Shown one piece after another: positions 1 through 9,130 of a stretch of 54,782 nt of DNA. The stretch's first letter is position 1. Each line of letters opens with the position of its first letter. Both the position numbers and the translations under genes were made by a program. The stretch comes from Candidatus Didemnitutus sp. (lineage in GTDB: Bacteria > Verrucomicrobiota > Verrucomicrobiia > Opitutales > Opitutaceae): assembly GCA_030681265.1 (NCBI GenBank), contig JAUXXD010000061.1, positions 1-54,782 of the forward strand. The letters run 5' to 3'. Under the pieces are notes generated by a model. That model saw nothing but the letters and a program-made list of their open reading frames with translations. It was not told the origin of the DNA and did not search any database.

Positions 1-817
1 GTTCGCTTTCCGCGCCGCGGTGGGCGGCCTCGCTCGCCCGCGCCACCGCTGCTCGTTGCCAGCCCCACCACGCCCCCGCTGCCAAAAGCGCCAGCACGGC
101 CAGAAAGCCGAAAAGGCGGGCAACTTTGCGCACGCGGACGCGCAGTGAACGACTCCCCGCAACGCGACGGCGCACGACTGCTTCCACCAACTGTGCTGTG
201 CGTTGCAATTCGTTGAGCCGCTCCCGCGCCAGCAGCGAGTTGGTGTGATCCGGTGACGCGCCCGTCGCTGCTTCAACCGCCGCTTCCCCCAGCGCCTCCA
301 AGGTCAGCGTCAAATCCTCGGGCAGCTTTTGCGACTCCTCGGGTCGGTGCACGCGCAACGCCGCGCAAATCCGACTCAAGGACACATGCACCAACTGCGC
401 CGTGTGCATCGGCGACAACTCCATGATGCGCGCGATCTCCGCGACATTGAATTCGTGCTGAAATTTCAACCGCAACAGCTCTTGCTGCTTGGGTGTGAGA
501 CGGGAGAACAGTCGCTGCACTGTGCCGAGCGGCGTCTCCGTGCCGTTCGCAGGCGCGGCGCTTTCGGTGCTGCTCTCTTCGGTTCGAAAGCGCTCGGCCA
601 CACCCGCGGCGCGTTGTGCGCGCGTCACACTGCGGCGCACGGCAACGAACAATTCTTCGCGCACGCGATCCTCGGCCTGTTCGAATCCCTCGACCGCGAA
701 TGCCCGCCAAACCTCGCGTAACACGCGTGCGGCGGCGGCATCGTTGCCCTCGAACAGATCGACCGCATAGCGCTGCAATACCGTGGCATACCGCTGCTGC
801 GCGGCGCGCACGGCCAT
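1..817 (-). CDS. Sigma-70 family RNA polymerase sigma factor with C-terminal membrane anchor (partial)
   Basis: The reading frame from the ATG at 817 stays open to the left edge, so the C-terminus is missing. The first ~80 residues resemble a divergent sigma region 2. Residues ~105-160 read as region 4: LTPKQQELLRLKF followed by the helix-turn-helix FNVAEIARIMELSP. A linker then leads to a basic stretch and a hydrophobic helix (FGFLAVLALLAAGAWWGW) just before the edge. An ECF sigma factor normally ends after region 4, so this is an extended, membrane-tethered version; a periplasmic sensor or other domain may follow. Sigma genes of this kind in Opitutaceae can precede large VWA-domain or repeat proteins (recalled, not tested). 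No typical Shine-Dalgarno precedes the start. The sigma identification is fairly firm; the anchoring is inferred from one helix. Confidence 0.75.
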   Translation of the reverse strand, partial: MAVRAAQQRYATVLQRYAVDLFEGNDAAAARVLREVWRAFAVEGFEQAEDRVREELFVAVRRSVTRAQRAAGVAERFRTEESSTESAAPANGTETPLGTVQRLFSRLTPKQQELLRLKFQHEFNVAEIARIMELSPMHTAQLVHVSLSRICAALRVHRPEESQKLPEDLTLTLEALGEAAVEAATGASPDHTNSLLARERLNELQRTAQLVEAVVRRRVAGSRSLRVRVRKVARLFGFLAVLALLAAGAWWGWQRAAVARASEAAHRGAESE

Positions 818-925
818 CGCAGGGGTCGACTGGGAGGCTGGCTGGCTCAAAGGTCGGCCCGAAGGCCAACCTTCTTATCGGCGCAATTCGGTGGAAATTC
901 ACCCGCTTGCACCAACAGCGGGAGC

Positions 926-2536
926 GTGCATTTTCCCCTCATGCTCGCACGCCTCGTGTTGCTCTGCTTTTGCGCCAACTTGCTCGTCGGCGCACGTCCC
1001 GTCGACGATGGCATTCGCGAGCAGATGCTCTTGCTCGGCAACAGCGCCGAACCGCGCGACCTCGATCCGCAGTTGATGACCGCGTTCACCGACCAAAACA
1101 TCGCACTCGCGCTGTTTGAGGGTCTTTGCGCGCTCGACGAACGCTCCTCGCAAGCTGTGCCCGCCTCCGCCGAGAGGTGGAACGCCTCAGACGATGGTCT
1201 CACCTACACGTTTCATCTCCGCGGGGACTTGCGTTGGTCGGACGGCACGCCACTAACGGCGGCCGACTTCATCGCTTCCTGGCAACGCGCCCTGCTGCCC
1301 GCGCTCGCCGCAGAGTATTCCTATTTGCTCTTTCCGCTCAAAAACGCCGAAGCGATCAACCACGGCCAAGCTGACGCCAACACCCTCGGTGCCGTGGCCC
1401 TCGATGCGCAGACCTTGCAACTCACACTCGAGCGTCCCACTCCCTACCTACCGGCCCTCACGGCCAATCCAATTTGGTTTCCGCTACCATTGAGTGTGCT
1501 GCGCGCGCACGGCGGCGTGGAGCAACGCACGAGCACTTGGACTCGTCCTGGAAACCTCGTGGGCAACGGTCCGTTCGTCCTTTCCGAATGGACGCCGAAT
1601 GTGCACGTGCGCGTCGCGCGCAATCCGCACTACTGGGACGCCGCCCACGTGCGCCTGCGTGGAGTTACCTTTTTTCCCACGGAGAATTTGCATGTGGACG
1701 AACGTAATTTCCGCGCCGGCCAAGTGCACGTCACCGCCGAGTTGCCGTTGAGCAAAATCGCCACCTACCAACGCAGTGCGCCCGAGCGCGTGCGGCTCGA
1801 TCCGTTTCTCGAAACTTTTTTTCTCCGCTTCAATACCACGCGGCCGCCACTCGACGATGCGCGGGTGCGCCACGCACTCTCGCAGGCGATTGATCGCGAA
1901 TTGCTCGCCCGCACCCTCCTGCGCGGCACGCGGGCACCGGCCTTCAGTTACACGCCACCCGACTGCGGCGGCTACACGGCGCAGGCGCGCATCAAACACG
2001 ATCCGGCGGCGGCGCGCGCTTCGCTCGCCGCGGCGGGTTTTGCGGAAGGACGCAATTTCCCGCGCTTCGAAGTGCAATTGCGCAACGATGATCTGCACGG
2101 CAAAGTCATGGAGGTCATCCAAGCGATGTGGGCGCGCGAACTCGGCATCCACGTCACACTCGCTCCGGTCGAACAGAAAACCTGGGTGCAAAACCAGCAG
2201 TCGCTCAACTACGCCATCTCGACGGCGCGCTGGGTGGGCGACTTCGTCGATCCGGTGACGTTTCTCGATATGTTTGTCGGTGGCGGCACGAATAATTGGA
2301 CGGGGTGGTCTTCGCCTGATTACGACGCCGCGATTTCGGCCGCAGCAACCGCCCTCGATGACGCAAGCCGCTTCGCCCACTTGCAAGCGGCCGAAGCGCA
2401 ACTCCTCGAAGCGTCACCGGTCGCACCGGTGTTTTACGGTGCACGCACCTACTTGATTCATCCGGCGGTGCGCGGCTGGGAGCCGGCCTTACTCGGCTTC
2501 CGCCAATACAAAAAGATTTACCTCGCCGCGCCCTGA
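926..2536 (+). CDS. Oligopeptide ABC transporter substrate-binding protein (OppA/SBP_bac_5 family)
   Basis: This is the periplasmic solute-binding component of a peptide importer. It carries a signal peptide (hydrophobic LARLVLLCFCANLLVGA), then the typical family opening NSAEPRDLDPQ with FTDQNIALALFEGL, and the ARNPHYWD segment of SBP_bac_5 proteins. Its length (about 536 aa) matches OppA/MppA. The start is GTG 926 or ATG 941; the GGAG at 921-924 is too close to the GTG and rather far from the ATG, so the call is open, but both keep the signal peptide. No permease or ATPase genes adjoin it, so it probably serves a transporter encoded elsewhere, or acts as an orphan receptor. The next gene starts 15 bases after its stop, suggesting cotranscription with the small exported protein and the glycosylase. 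Confidence 0.88.
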   Translation: MHFPLMLARLVLLCFCANLLVGARPVDDGIREQMLLLGNSAEPRDLDPQLMTAFTDQNIALALFEGLCALDERSSQAVPASAERWNASDDGLTYTFHLRGDLRWSDGTPLTAADFIASWQRALLPALAAEYSYLLFPLKNAEAINHGQADANTLGAVALDAQTLQLTLERPTPYLPALTANPIWFPLPLSVLRAHGGVEQRTSTWTRPGNLVGNGPFVLSEWTPNVHVRVARNPHYWDAAHVRLRGVTFFPTENLHVDERNFRAGQVHVTAELPLSKIATYQRSAPERVRLDPFLETFFLRFNTTRPPLDDARVRHALSQAIDRELLARTLLRGTRAPAFSYTPPDCGGYTAQARIKHDPAAARASLAAAGFAEGRNFPRFEVQLRNDDLHGKVMEVIQAMWARELGIHVTLAPVEQKTWVQNQQSLNYAISTARWVGDFVDPVTFLDMFVGGGTNNWTGWSSPDYDAAISAAATALDDASRFAHLQAAEAQLLEASPVAPVFYGARTYLIHPAVRGWEPALLGFRQYKKIYLAAP

Positions 2537-2551
2537 CGGCACCGTCCGCCC

Positions 2552-3013
2552 ATGCGTCTCCTCGCTCTTTTTCTCGCTCTCACGGCCTCCGTCGCGGCGG
2601 CGGATTTGCAGATCGTGCGCGTCTTCACGGGTTGGCGCGACGCGGCGTCGTTCAAGCGCATTTCCGAGTATTTTACCGGCGTGGAGAACACGAGCGGCCA
2701 AACGGTTGTGCGCACCAAGCCGGACGCGCGCGCGGGTTACTATTTTCTGGTGCGCACGGTAAATGCGAACGCCGCTTACGACGCTATCGTAGAAATTGCG
2801 GTCGTCTTGCCGGAGTCGCCGCGCCCGCACCAATTCACTTTCCCCGTGCGCGTCGCGAGCGGCCAGGCGTTGTTCAATCTCGGACTAACGGGCACGGATT
2901 GGCCGAATCGCGAAGTCGATGCCGTTGCGTGGCAAGTCACCGTGCGCAATGCAGCGGGTGCGGTGCTGGCGACGGAGAAAAGTTATCTCTGGGAAAAACC
3001 GCCGGAAGCCTGA
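2552..3013 (+). CDS. Small exported protein of unknown function
   Basis: The 153-residue product starts with a clear signal peptide (MRLLALFLALTASVAAA) and has no transmembrane segment after it. The mature part (~136 aa) alternates beta-like segments such as GYYFLVRTVNANAAYDAIVEIAVVLP compatible with an immunoglobulin-like fold, but I recognise no named family. It sits between the peptide-binding protein (15 bases upstream) and the glycosylase gene (ATG three bases after its stop), so the three are very likely one transcript. A periplasmic location is inferred from the signal peptide. Confidence 0.75.
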   Translation: MRLLALFLALTASVAAADLQIVRVFTGWRDAASFKRISEYFTGVENTSGQTVVRTKPDARAGYYFLVRTVNANAAYDAIVEIAVVLPESPRPHQFTFPVRVASGQALFNLGLTGTDWPNREVDAVAWQVTVRNAAGAVLATEKSYLWEKPPEA

Positions 3014-3016
3014 GCG

Positions 3017-3931
3017 ATGAATGCTCCCGCGTGGAGTGCGTGGCAGCCGCTCGCGCAGTGGACGCCGAGCCCGGCGGTGCTGGCCGAGACGATTGATGGA
3101 GGCCAAGCTTTTCGCTGGAGTCGCGCTGAAGCGGGGATCTACACCGGTCAGTGGTTGGACAATGTGGTCGAATTGCGTTGGCGCGACGGCGTTGTGAGTT
3201 GGCGCTCGCCACCGGCGCAACACGCACGGGCCGCGCAATCCCTGCCGCGTTACCTCGGCGGCGACACTGACTGGACGCAACTCACCGACGCACTACCGTG
3301 GCGTTCCGATGCACACCTCGCGCGTTGTCTGGCAGCGTTTCCAGGCCTGCGACTCTTGCGGCAACCCTTTGGTGAAACCTTGCTCGGCTTTCTCTGCAGC
3401 GCGACGAAACAGATTCCGCAGATCAAACACATGCTCGCGCTCCTCGCGGAGCGGCACGGGGCGCCAATTTCGCCAACCTGCGGCAGCGAAGGCGCACGAC
3501 GGCGCCACTCCTTGCCTACATGGGCCGCCCTCGCCTGCGTGCCCGAGGCGGAGTTGCGGCACTGCGCGCTCGGCTTTCGCGCCCGCTACATCAGTGAAAC
3601 GGCACGCTTCCTCGCGGCACACCCGACTTGGTTGGACGAAACCGAAGCCGCGCCTTATGCGTTAGCGAAAACGCGCCTGATAAGCTTACCCGGCGTCGGC
3701 GAAAAAGTGGCTGATTGCGTGCTGTTATTCGGTGCGGGAAAACTGGAGGCGTTTCCGGTTGATACGTGGATTCTGAAAGCGCTCGCCCGACGCTATGGAT
3801 TGGACGGCTGGACTCCGGCGCAACTCGCCCAATTTGGCCGGGCGCACTTCGGTCCGCACGCGGGTTTAGCGCAGCAGTATTTGTTTTCGTGGGAGCGCCA
3901 ATACGGCCGGACAATATCCGGTGCCGCGTAA
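3017..3931 (+). CDS. ogg: 8-oxoguanine DNA glycosylase (OGG1 family)
   Basis: This is a bifunctional DNA glycosylase/AP lyase that removes 8-oxoguanine opposite cytosine in base excision repair. The N-terminal ~110 residues match the OGG N-terminal domain (GGQAFRW, residues 29-34). The helix-hairpin-helix/GPD signature is intact: LPGVGEKVADC with the catalytic lysine at about residue 230, and FPVDTW with the catalytic aspartate at about 249. ETLLGFLCSATKQIPQIKHM (119-138) is the family core helix. At 304 aa it fits OGG1-type enzymes rather than the shorter AlkA/EndoIII types. The start is three bases after the upstream stop, so it is likely cotranscribed. The insertion of a short Gly/Ser/Arg-rich loop around 155-165 is a minor oddity. 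Confidence 0.92.
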   Translation: MNAPAWSAWQPLAQWTPSPAVLAETIDGGQAFRWSRAEAGIYTGQWLDNVVELRWRDGVVSWRSPPAQHARAAQSLPRYLGGDTDWTQLTDALPWRSDAHLARCLAAFPGLRLLRQPFGETLLGFLCSATKQIPQIKHMLALLAERHGAPISPTCGSEGARRRHSLPTWAALACVPEAELRHCALGFRARYISETARFLAAHPTWLDETEAAPYALAKTRLISLPGVGEKVADCVLLFGAGKLEAFPVDTWILKALARRYGLDGWTPAQLAQFGRAHFGPHAGLAQQYLFSWERQYGRTISGAA

Positions 3932-4074
3932 TCTGCAGCAGGGCGACCAAACTGACTTGCCCATGCGACCGGCTGGCGGCGTCGGGCAATAGAGCGGGCC
4001 GTCGTTTTCCCGTCACGCTGTTGGTGGCGAACCCGCAATTGACCGGTCGCTCTGCGCTCGCTTGGCTTTTGCTG

Positions 4075-4452
4075 ATGGCCGAGACGCGTCTGGACAAATG
4101 GTTGTGGAGTGTGCGGGTATGCAAGACCCGCGCCGAGGCGACGGCGGCGTGCCGGGCCGGTCACGTGCAGGTGGGTGATCACTCGGCGAAACCCGGACGC
4201 GACGTGCATCAGGGCGAGACAGTGGTTGTCAAGCTAGGCATGCTCACGCGCACGCTGCGAGTGCGCGACGTGCCGCGTTCGCGCGTCGCCGCGAAACTGT
4301 TGCCGGAGTTTGTGGAAGACCTGACGCCGGCAAGCGAATACGAACGCGTCAAACAAGCCGGGATCGAACACCTACTCGCGCGCGCACGCGGCAGCGGGCG
4401 TCCGACGAAGAAAGATCGACGCACGATGGCGGATCTCTTCGGGTTTGATTAA
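4075..4452 (+). CDS. hslR: S4-domain RNA-binding protein, Hsp15 (HslR) family
   Basis: The product (125 aa from ATG 4075) begins with RLDKWLWSVRVCKTRAEATA and continues GHVQVGDHSAKPGRDVHQGE, which is the S4 RNA-binding fold of Hsp15. Hsp15 binds free 50S subunits that carry nascent chains after heat shock and helps to recycle them. The basic C-terminal tail (ARGSGRPTKKDRR) is typical of the family. An in-frame extension back to 3766 is open but overlaps the glycosylase gene and resembles nothing, so the ATG with the conserved N-terminus was chosen. A strong hairpin follows 33 bases after the stop. Confidence 0.88.
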   Translation: MAETRLDKWLWSVRVCKTRAEATAACRAGHVQVGDHSAKPGRDVHQGETVVVKLGMLTRTLRVRDVPRSRVAAKLLPEFVEDLTPASEYERVKQAGIEHLLARARGSGRPTKKDRRTMADLFGFD

Positions 4453-4484
4453 GTCGCGTGCGCCCCACGCCGGTTTTGGGACGC

Positions 4485-4512
4485 AAAAAAACCGGGGCGA
4501 ACCCCGGTTTTA
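4485..4512. terminator. Bidirectional Rho-independent terminator
   Basis: A perfect 10-bp stem (AAAACCGGGG / CCCCGGTTTT at 4488-4497 and 4502-4511) closes a CGAA tetraloop. The A-run on one side and T-run on the other allow it to work on both strands. It lies between the convergent ends of the S4 gene (+) and the PEP-CTERM gene (-). Confidence 0.88.
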
Positions 4513-4539
4513 AGATCATGAAGTTTTTTCTGCGCTAAC

Positions 4540-5283
4540 TTAGGCAACCGCGACCGGCTGAAGCTTGGCGCGTTGCAAACGGCGACGGATCACCATCAGG
4601 CCAACGAAGCCAGCCACGAGCGCCGCAGCAGCGGCGGAGGGTTCCGGAACAATCGAGATCGAGATGGCCGAGAAGCCCCAATCCATACCCGGATCGTTAA
4701 TTTGGCTTAAGGCCATCGAGGTCAAATTCGTGAAACCGGTGGCGAGATTGGTCGAAATACCACTGAAGCGAACCAAGCCGGTGCCATACTGGAAATTGTC
4801 ACCGGGAGCAGCCGTCGCTTGGGTCAAACTCGGCATCGAGGTGCTGCTCGTTCCCACCAAGATCAATGCATAGGTGAGATCCGATTGGAGTGCTTGGTTC
4901 AGTGTGATCAATAAATCGTAGCCCTGATAGGGCGTTGACGTGGCATCGAAAAAGGTCGAGAAGGAGCCCGAGGGCGGCACAACGGCAGTCGTCGACAACA
5001 GCGCCGGCCCGATCGCGGTGTTCGTATTCGGGTTCCATTGGGTGAAATAGACATTCAGATTCGCGGCCGCCGTCGTGGTGAAGGAGGCAAACCGGTAAGT
5101 AGCACTGAAAATCTGGTCTGCACTGGTAAAAGTCTGCCCAAACGCACGACCTGTTGCAATCGACGTAGCCGAGCCCTCAAACAACGAAGCCGTTTCAATG
5201 GTCTGAACTTGGGCGAAAGAGGGAACCGACAACGCCAAAATTAAGGCGGGAGTAGCAAGAAATGTTTTCAGGTAGCGCTTCAT
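4540..5283 (-). CDS. PEP-CTERM sorting domain protein
   Basis: This is an exported surface or extracellular-matrix protein predicted to be processed by the exosortase encoded next door. It has a signal peptide (KTFLATPALILALSVPSFA), a Ser/Thr/Ala-rich beta-type body with few charges, and a C-terminal PEP-CTERM cassette: VPEPS, a hydrophobic helix AAAAALVAGFVGLMVI and an RRRLQR basic tail. Length is 247 aa. The body (FEGSATSIATGRAFGQTFTS and similar) is of the low-complexity choice-of-anchor type, with no catalytic motif. It lies 316 bases downstream of the exosortase gene on the same strand, but the AT-richer gap suggests its own promoter. The start ATG at 5283 directly precedes the signal peptide. 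Confidence 0.9.
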   Translation of the reverse strand: MKRYLKTFLATPALILALSVPSFAQVQTIETASLFEGSATSIATGRAFGQTFTSADQIFSATYRFASFTTTAAANLNVYFTQWNPNTNTAIGPALLSTTAVVPPSGSFSTFFDATSTPYQGYDLLITLNQALQSDLTYALILVGTSSTSMPSLTQATAAPGDNFQYGTGLVRFSGISTNLATGFTNLTSMALSQINDPGMDWGFSAISISIVPEPSAAAAALVAGFVGLMVIRRRLQRAKLQPVAVA

Positions 5284-5599
5284 GATGCACTAGGTAATAG
5301 CCCCTATTCGGCATCCGAGTCAAAACCTATTTGTTAAAAATTTCGTAAATGCGCCCCCTCCCTTGAGCGATCAGCTTTTGGTGGACGAAACTGGACGCTG
5401 CGCAGCAATCCATAGAATAGTTAACTATTTTTCATCAGGTCAGTTAAGGAATTCGCCTTCGCCTGATTCACCCAGTTCATTTCCGCGAATTACCGGCGGT
5501 GGCACCAGCCGCGAGAAAAATCTATTGGGTTCGCGCACAGCCGCTGACTCCCGACTTTCACCCGCGATGCGCTAAATTTTCTAGGGCACGCGCCCTGCC
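5284..5599. other. Non-coding gap between PEP-CTERM gene and exosortase gene
   Basis: This AT-richer 316-base gap should contain the promoter of the PEP-CTERM gene (minus strand). It holds a perfect 14-bp palindrome (5416-5429, listed separately). I see no credible gene; a 70-codon open frame on the plus strand (5363-5575) has no recognisable features. Confidence 0.5.
5416..5429. promoter_or_regulatory. Operator-like perfect palindrome AATAGTTAACTATT
   Basis: The sequence is a perfect 14-bp palindrome about 130 bases upstream of the PEP-CTERM start codon, in a locally AT-rich stretch within a GC-rich genome. A dimeric regulator site is a reasonable guess; no regulator gene is adjacent. The role is inference only. 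Confidence 0.3.
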
Positions 5600-7144
5600 C
5601 TATTTTCGCCGCACGAGCAATGCAGCGACGATCTCGTGGATTTCCGCTTCGGTGCGCTCGCCGTAGACGGCCACGGTGAGCAATTGCGCAGGTTGATCGC
5701 GGCGCGCTTCCACGACGTCGCGTAACTGGTATTCCCACCAACTGGCAAAGCCGCCACCGCTCGGCACAGAGGCTAACGGCGCGGCGCGACTCGGGTCCCA
5801 AATCGTGAAGTAGACGCGAAAGTCTTCGCCGGCGCGACGGAAGCGATAGCCCATGAACGGCACCGCCAAATCTCCCAGTGCGATTTCCATCTCGCCCAAT
5901 GAGCCATTCAACTCGCAACCCGCGAGAGGCAGACACACTGTCGGGTTGTGCAGGAAGGGCAGATACCGCGCCACCTGACCGCGGTGCCATTCGACGTAGT
6001 AGGCGCTGGTTGGTTGACCTTTCTCATCGCGCCAAAGCGCCGAGGCAAAGTGATCCGGGCGCAGTAATTCCCGCGAGGCGTCCGGCAGTGGCACGGTGAG
6101 ATAACCGGGGCGGTCAACTGGAAACTCCACCGTCCATTGGGGCAACGACTCGCGCCGGGTTTCGCCGCGATCGAACCACCAGCGCGCGCCAAGTTCCGTT
6201 CCCGCTAAACACACGACCCACAGCGTCGCGGCGAGCACGATGCCTGGCGGTGGTCTGCGCGCGCCCGTGCGCTCCAGCACGGGGAGTGGGGGCCGCGGTA
6301 ATTTGCGCGCCCACCACCACGCCACAACGCCGACGCTCGTCATCGTCATCGCCAACACAATCCATCCGGCCGGATCGTGCGCGGCGGCCAGCGCCTCGTC
6401 GCTCTTGGCTGCCTGCCACGATAGAAAAATCGTGCGACTCATGTTGCCAAAGAGCGCCGCACCAATGCCGATCAGCAACAGTGCGAGGCGACGGACGAAA
6501 CTCAAACGCATCATCTCACCGGCAAAGAGCGCGATCATCACCGCCGCCTGTTGCGAGCGGATACCACCGCAAGCTTCGTCGACGCCGACCCAGCCCGTGC
6601 CCAGTTTCACGCTAGTGCCATAGGCGATAGCGGGCTTGCCCGCAAAATTCAGCACCTCTGCGGAAAGGACCGCCAGGACCTCGCGAATCGGTTGAATCAA
6701 TTCCCGTTGCACAAACCCAGGCCACAACAATCCCGCCAACAGGAGGAGCATCGGCTGCGCAACCCAAACCAGCCACGCCCGCCCACCCGCCAGCCAAGCA
6801 AAGAGCGCGACCATGCCAGCGCAGAGCCCGACATAGCTCGCCAGCAATGCCGGCCAAAGCGGATACGGCTCGAGAAACAATCGCAGCGGCACGGCGACCA
6901 ACACCGCCAGTGCCAGCACCACTCCACCCCACCAAGGGAAGGAGGGCGCGGGCCGCCCCACCGGACGCTCCGCCCAACGCTCCCAGTAAAGGTAACCCAT
7001 CAACAACGGCACGGCCCAACTATGGCCTGCGTCGGACGACAGTTTCCAAGCCACGCTCAGCGGCACTAACACGAGGCCGGACTGCAACGCAATGAGGGCC
7101 CACCACCAGAACTCGTGGCGCAGAAACTTCACCGGAGCCACCAT
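5600..7144 (-). CDS. Exosortase fused to EpsI-like domain
   Basis: This is an integral membrane cysteine transpeptidase/protease that recognises PEP-CTERM proteins at the cytoplasmic membrane. About eight hydrophobic segments fill the first 300 residues. The catalytic residues are present: Cys192 in GVDEACGGIRSQQA, Arg237 in GNMSRTIFLSW and His256 in HDPAGWIVL. The C-terminal ~215 residues form a soluble domain with HNPTVCLPLAGCEL, which resembles EpsI/exosortase C-terminal domains fused in some types. At 514 aa it fits such fusions. Its start lies two bases after the stop of the TPR protein gene, so the two are one operon. The exosortase subtype cannot be fixed by eye; a verrucomicrobial type is likely. 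Confidence 0.9.
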   Translation of the reverse strand: MVAPVKFLRHEFWWWALIALQSGLVLVPLSVAWKLSSDAGHSWAVPLLMGYLYWERWAERPVGRPAPSFPWWGGVVLALAVLVAVPLRLFLEPYPLWPALLASYVGLCAGMVALFAWLAGGRAWLVWVAQPMLLLLAGLLWPGFVQRELIQPIREVLAVLSAEVLNFAGKPAIAYGTSVKLGTGWVGVDEACGGIRSQQAAVMIALFAGEMMRLSFVRRLALLLIGIGAALFGNMSRTIFLSWQAAKSDEALAAAHDPAGWIVLAMTMTSVGVVAWWWARKLPRPPLPVLERTGARRPPPGIVLAATLWVVCLAGTELGARWWFDRGETRRESLPQWTVEFPVDRPGYLTVPLPDASRELLRPDHFASALWRDEKGQPTSAYYVEWHRGQVARYLPFLHNPTVCLPLAGCELNGSLGEMEIALGDLAVPFMGYRFRRAGEDFRVYFTIWDPSRAAPLASVPSGGGFASWWEYQLRDVVEARRDQPAQLLTVAVYGERTEAEIHEIVAALLVRRK

Positions 7145-7146
7145 GG

Positions 7147-8952
7147 TTACGGCTTCTTTTCAGTCTCTTTCACGCGCGGACTCTTGACGTCCTTGCTCGC
7201 TTTGGGGGCTTCCGTCGGCTTGGTGTTCAGCAGATCAAGCGCCTGTCGAAGCAGCGAACGCTCTTCGTCGAGCAAGTTCGCATTCGCGGCGAATTCGATG
7301 TAGTGCTTGGTCTCCTTCTCCATCCTGTTGGCCCCGTAAATATACGCAAGGTAGGGCGCGCGCGCCGGCAGCGCGCGGTCCAGATCCGTCAGTGGTTCGA
7401 TCACCTTGAGCGCTTCGACCGCCTGCCCCGTCAGCGCCAGCGCAAAGCCATAGCCGACCATGTGGTAGGGGTTATTCTTCGCGCCGAGATAAAGTGATTT
7501 CATCTGTTCCTTATCGTTCGACCATTGGCGGGATTGATCGGTCAACATCGAGAGCAGCGCCCAATCGTGCTGGTTGCGGCTGACGCCCGCATCCTGCTGC
7601 CGCAGGGCGGCGATCACTTCGCGCATACCCGCCGCGCTCTTCTTCATCCGGTAGCTTTGCAACAGCGCATAGTGCGCCCACGTCTGGTCGGGAAACGCGC
7701 GCGCCACCGCCCACAACGTCGTCTCCATTTCCTGATCCCAGCGCCAAGCCCCGCTCAACCGTGCGAGCATGCGCAACGCAAAAGGATTGGAACGGCACGA
7801 TGCGACCGCCTCTTCCCAGACGCGTTTGCGCAAATCGGTGCGCTGCCGCTCCGACAGGGTGCGGGCTGACATCGCCAGTTGCACCGTCTCGCCTTCGACT
7901 TTGCCCCACGCACCTTGCTCCAGTAACGCGCCCAATAAATTCCATTTTTCCTGCCGCAGCGCCATTTCCGCGCCGACGTCCGCTACTTCAGGCTGCATCG
8001 TCATTTCGGTCGGTAACCGCGCCAGCCACGCCAACGCCAGCTCGATGCGGTTTTGATTCGCCAGCCAGCTCACCAACGTGGCCACATCGGTTGGATTCCG
8101 CACCGCGCGCAGTTCCAACGGCGGCAGCAATTCGGCGAGCGGCACCTGCTCGATCAACAACGCCACGTTGGCGCGATGCAGCAAGTCGTGCATCTCGGCC
8201 TTTGGGGCCGCGGCCAACTGGCGCGACCACTTGATCGCGGCCTCGTTTTCCTTTCTCTTGATGGCATCGACGAGCAACCACCGCAGCGCACGCAGACGAT
8301 ACTCCGGTTTCTCCGCAAATTTTTCCACTTCCGCGCGCGCCACCAACGCCAGCTCTTGATTGGGAATCAAACAGCGGAGCGCCGCATGATCGTAACGCAA
8401 ATCGTCATTGTCCGGATAAATCGCCCGCAACCGCTCGTAGAGCGCATCGGCGACCGGCGCCGCATTCGTGGCCAAGGCAAACGCGAGCGCCGCGCGCAAC
8501 GCCGCCGGTTCCTGCGCCTGCGCCACCGTCATGCCCGACAGCGCCTCGCGCGCCGTGATCAGATCCTTGAAACGCAGCGCGGTCATGATGAGTGCGATGC
8601 GATCATCGAGTGTATCGGGCGAGAGCTCCACGATCTGCCGCCGCACGCGGATCGCCTGCATCGCGCTGTTTTGCTCTAAAAATTCCGCCGCCGTGCGCCA
8701 CGCCACGGGATTATTCGGCGCCGCCAACAGGGCCACATCCAGTGCGATCTTTGCGTTGCGCTGGTCGGATTGCTCCATGAAATCGCGCGCCTGTTTCAAT
8801 GCGCGTTGCTGCTTCCAGAGATTATAGCGCGGCGTCAGTTTATCGCGCAGCGTAACACCGCCCACCACCAGCCCTGCGACGGCCACAATCAGAAAAATTC
8901 GTATCCACCGCCGTTTCGTTGGCGAATACCGTTTGGACTGCATGAGTTGCAT
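7147..8952 (-). CDS. Exosortase-linked TPR-like membrane protein
   Basis: A single N-terminal transmembrane helix (RIFLIVAVAGLVVGGVTL, about residues 18-35) anchors a long helical periplasmic part of ~560 residues. This part has TPR-like repeats, e.g. ALDVALLAAPNNPVAWRTAA and a Sel1/TPR-like segment near AALRFKDLITAREALSGM. The C-terminus is Lys/Pro/Glu-rich. It is cotranscribed with the exosortase (two bases between them). Its function is unknown; a role in presenting substrates or in assembling an extracellular polymer is inferred from the context and from TPR proteins such as PrsT found at other exosortase loci. ATG 8943 (MQSK) is an alternative start. Confidence 0.8.
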   Translation of the reverse strand: MQLMQSKRYSPTKRRWIRIFLIVAVAGLVVGGVTLRDKLTPRYNLWKQQRALKQARDFMEQSDQRNAKIALDVALLAAPNNPVAWRTAAEFLEQNSAMQAIRVRRQIVELSPDTLDDRIALIMTALRFKDLITAREALSGMTVAQAQEPAALRAALAFALATNAAPVADALYERLRAIYPDNDDLRYDHAALRCLIPNQELALVARAEVEKFAEKPEYRLRALRWLLVDAIKRKENEAAIKWSRQLAAAPKAEMHDLLHRANVALLIEQVPLAELLPPLELRAVRNPTDVATLVSWLANQNRIELALAWLARLPTEMTMQPEVADVGAEMALRQEKWNLLGALLEQGAWGKVEGETVQLAMSARTLSERQRTDLRKRVWEEAVASCRSNPFALRMLARLSGAWRWDQEMETTLWAVARAFPDQTWAHYALLQSYRMKKSAAGMREVIAALRQQDAGVSRNQHDWALLSMLTDQSRQWSNDKEQMKSLYLGAKNNPYHMVGYGFALALTGQAVEALKVIEPLTDLDRALPARAPYLAYIYGANRMEKETKHYIEFAANANLLDEERSLLRQALDLLNTKPTEAPKASKDVKSPRVKETEKKP

Positions 8953-9130
8953 AGAAGTATATTAGATGATCAGCCCCATTGAACTGCGGCGATGAATTTC
9001 AACTATTGGCGGTCAACGGCTTCGAACAGTAACTACGGCTCAAGCCAAGTCGAGACAAACGGGGTGATTACCCTATTTTACACCCTAGATCGCCAAACTG
9101 CGACTGCTTCATCACGCCATTTTACCCCGC

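Noticed and set aside
5363-5575. 70-codon plus-strand open frame in the gap before the exosortase gene
   Set aside because: No signal peptide, domain or neighbours in the same direction; the Ser/Pro-rich translation looks like non-coding sequence.
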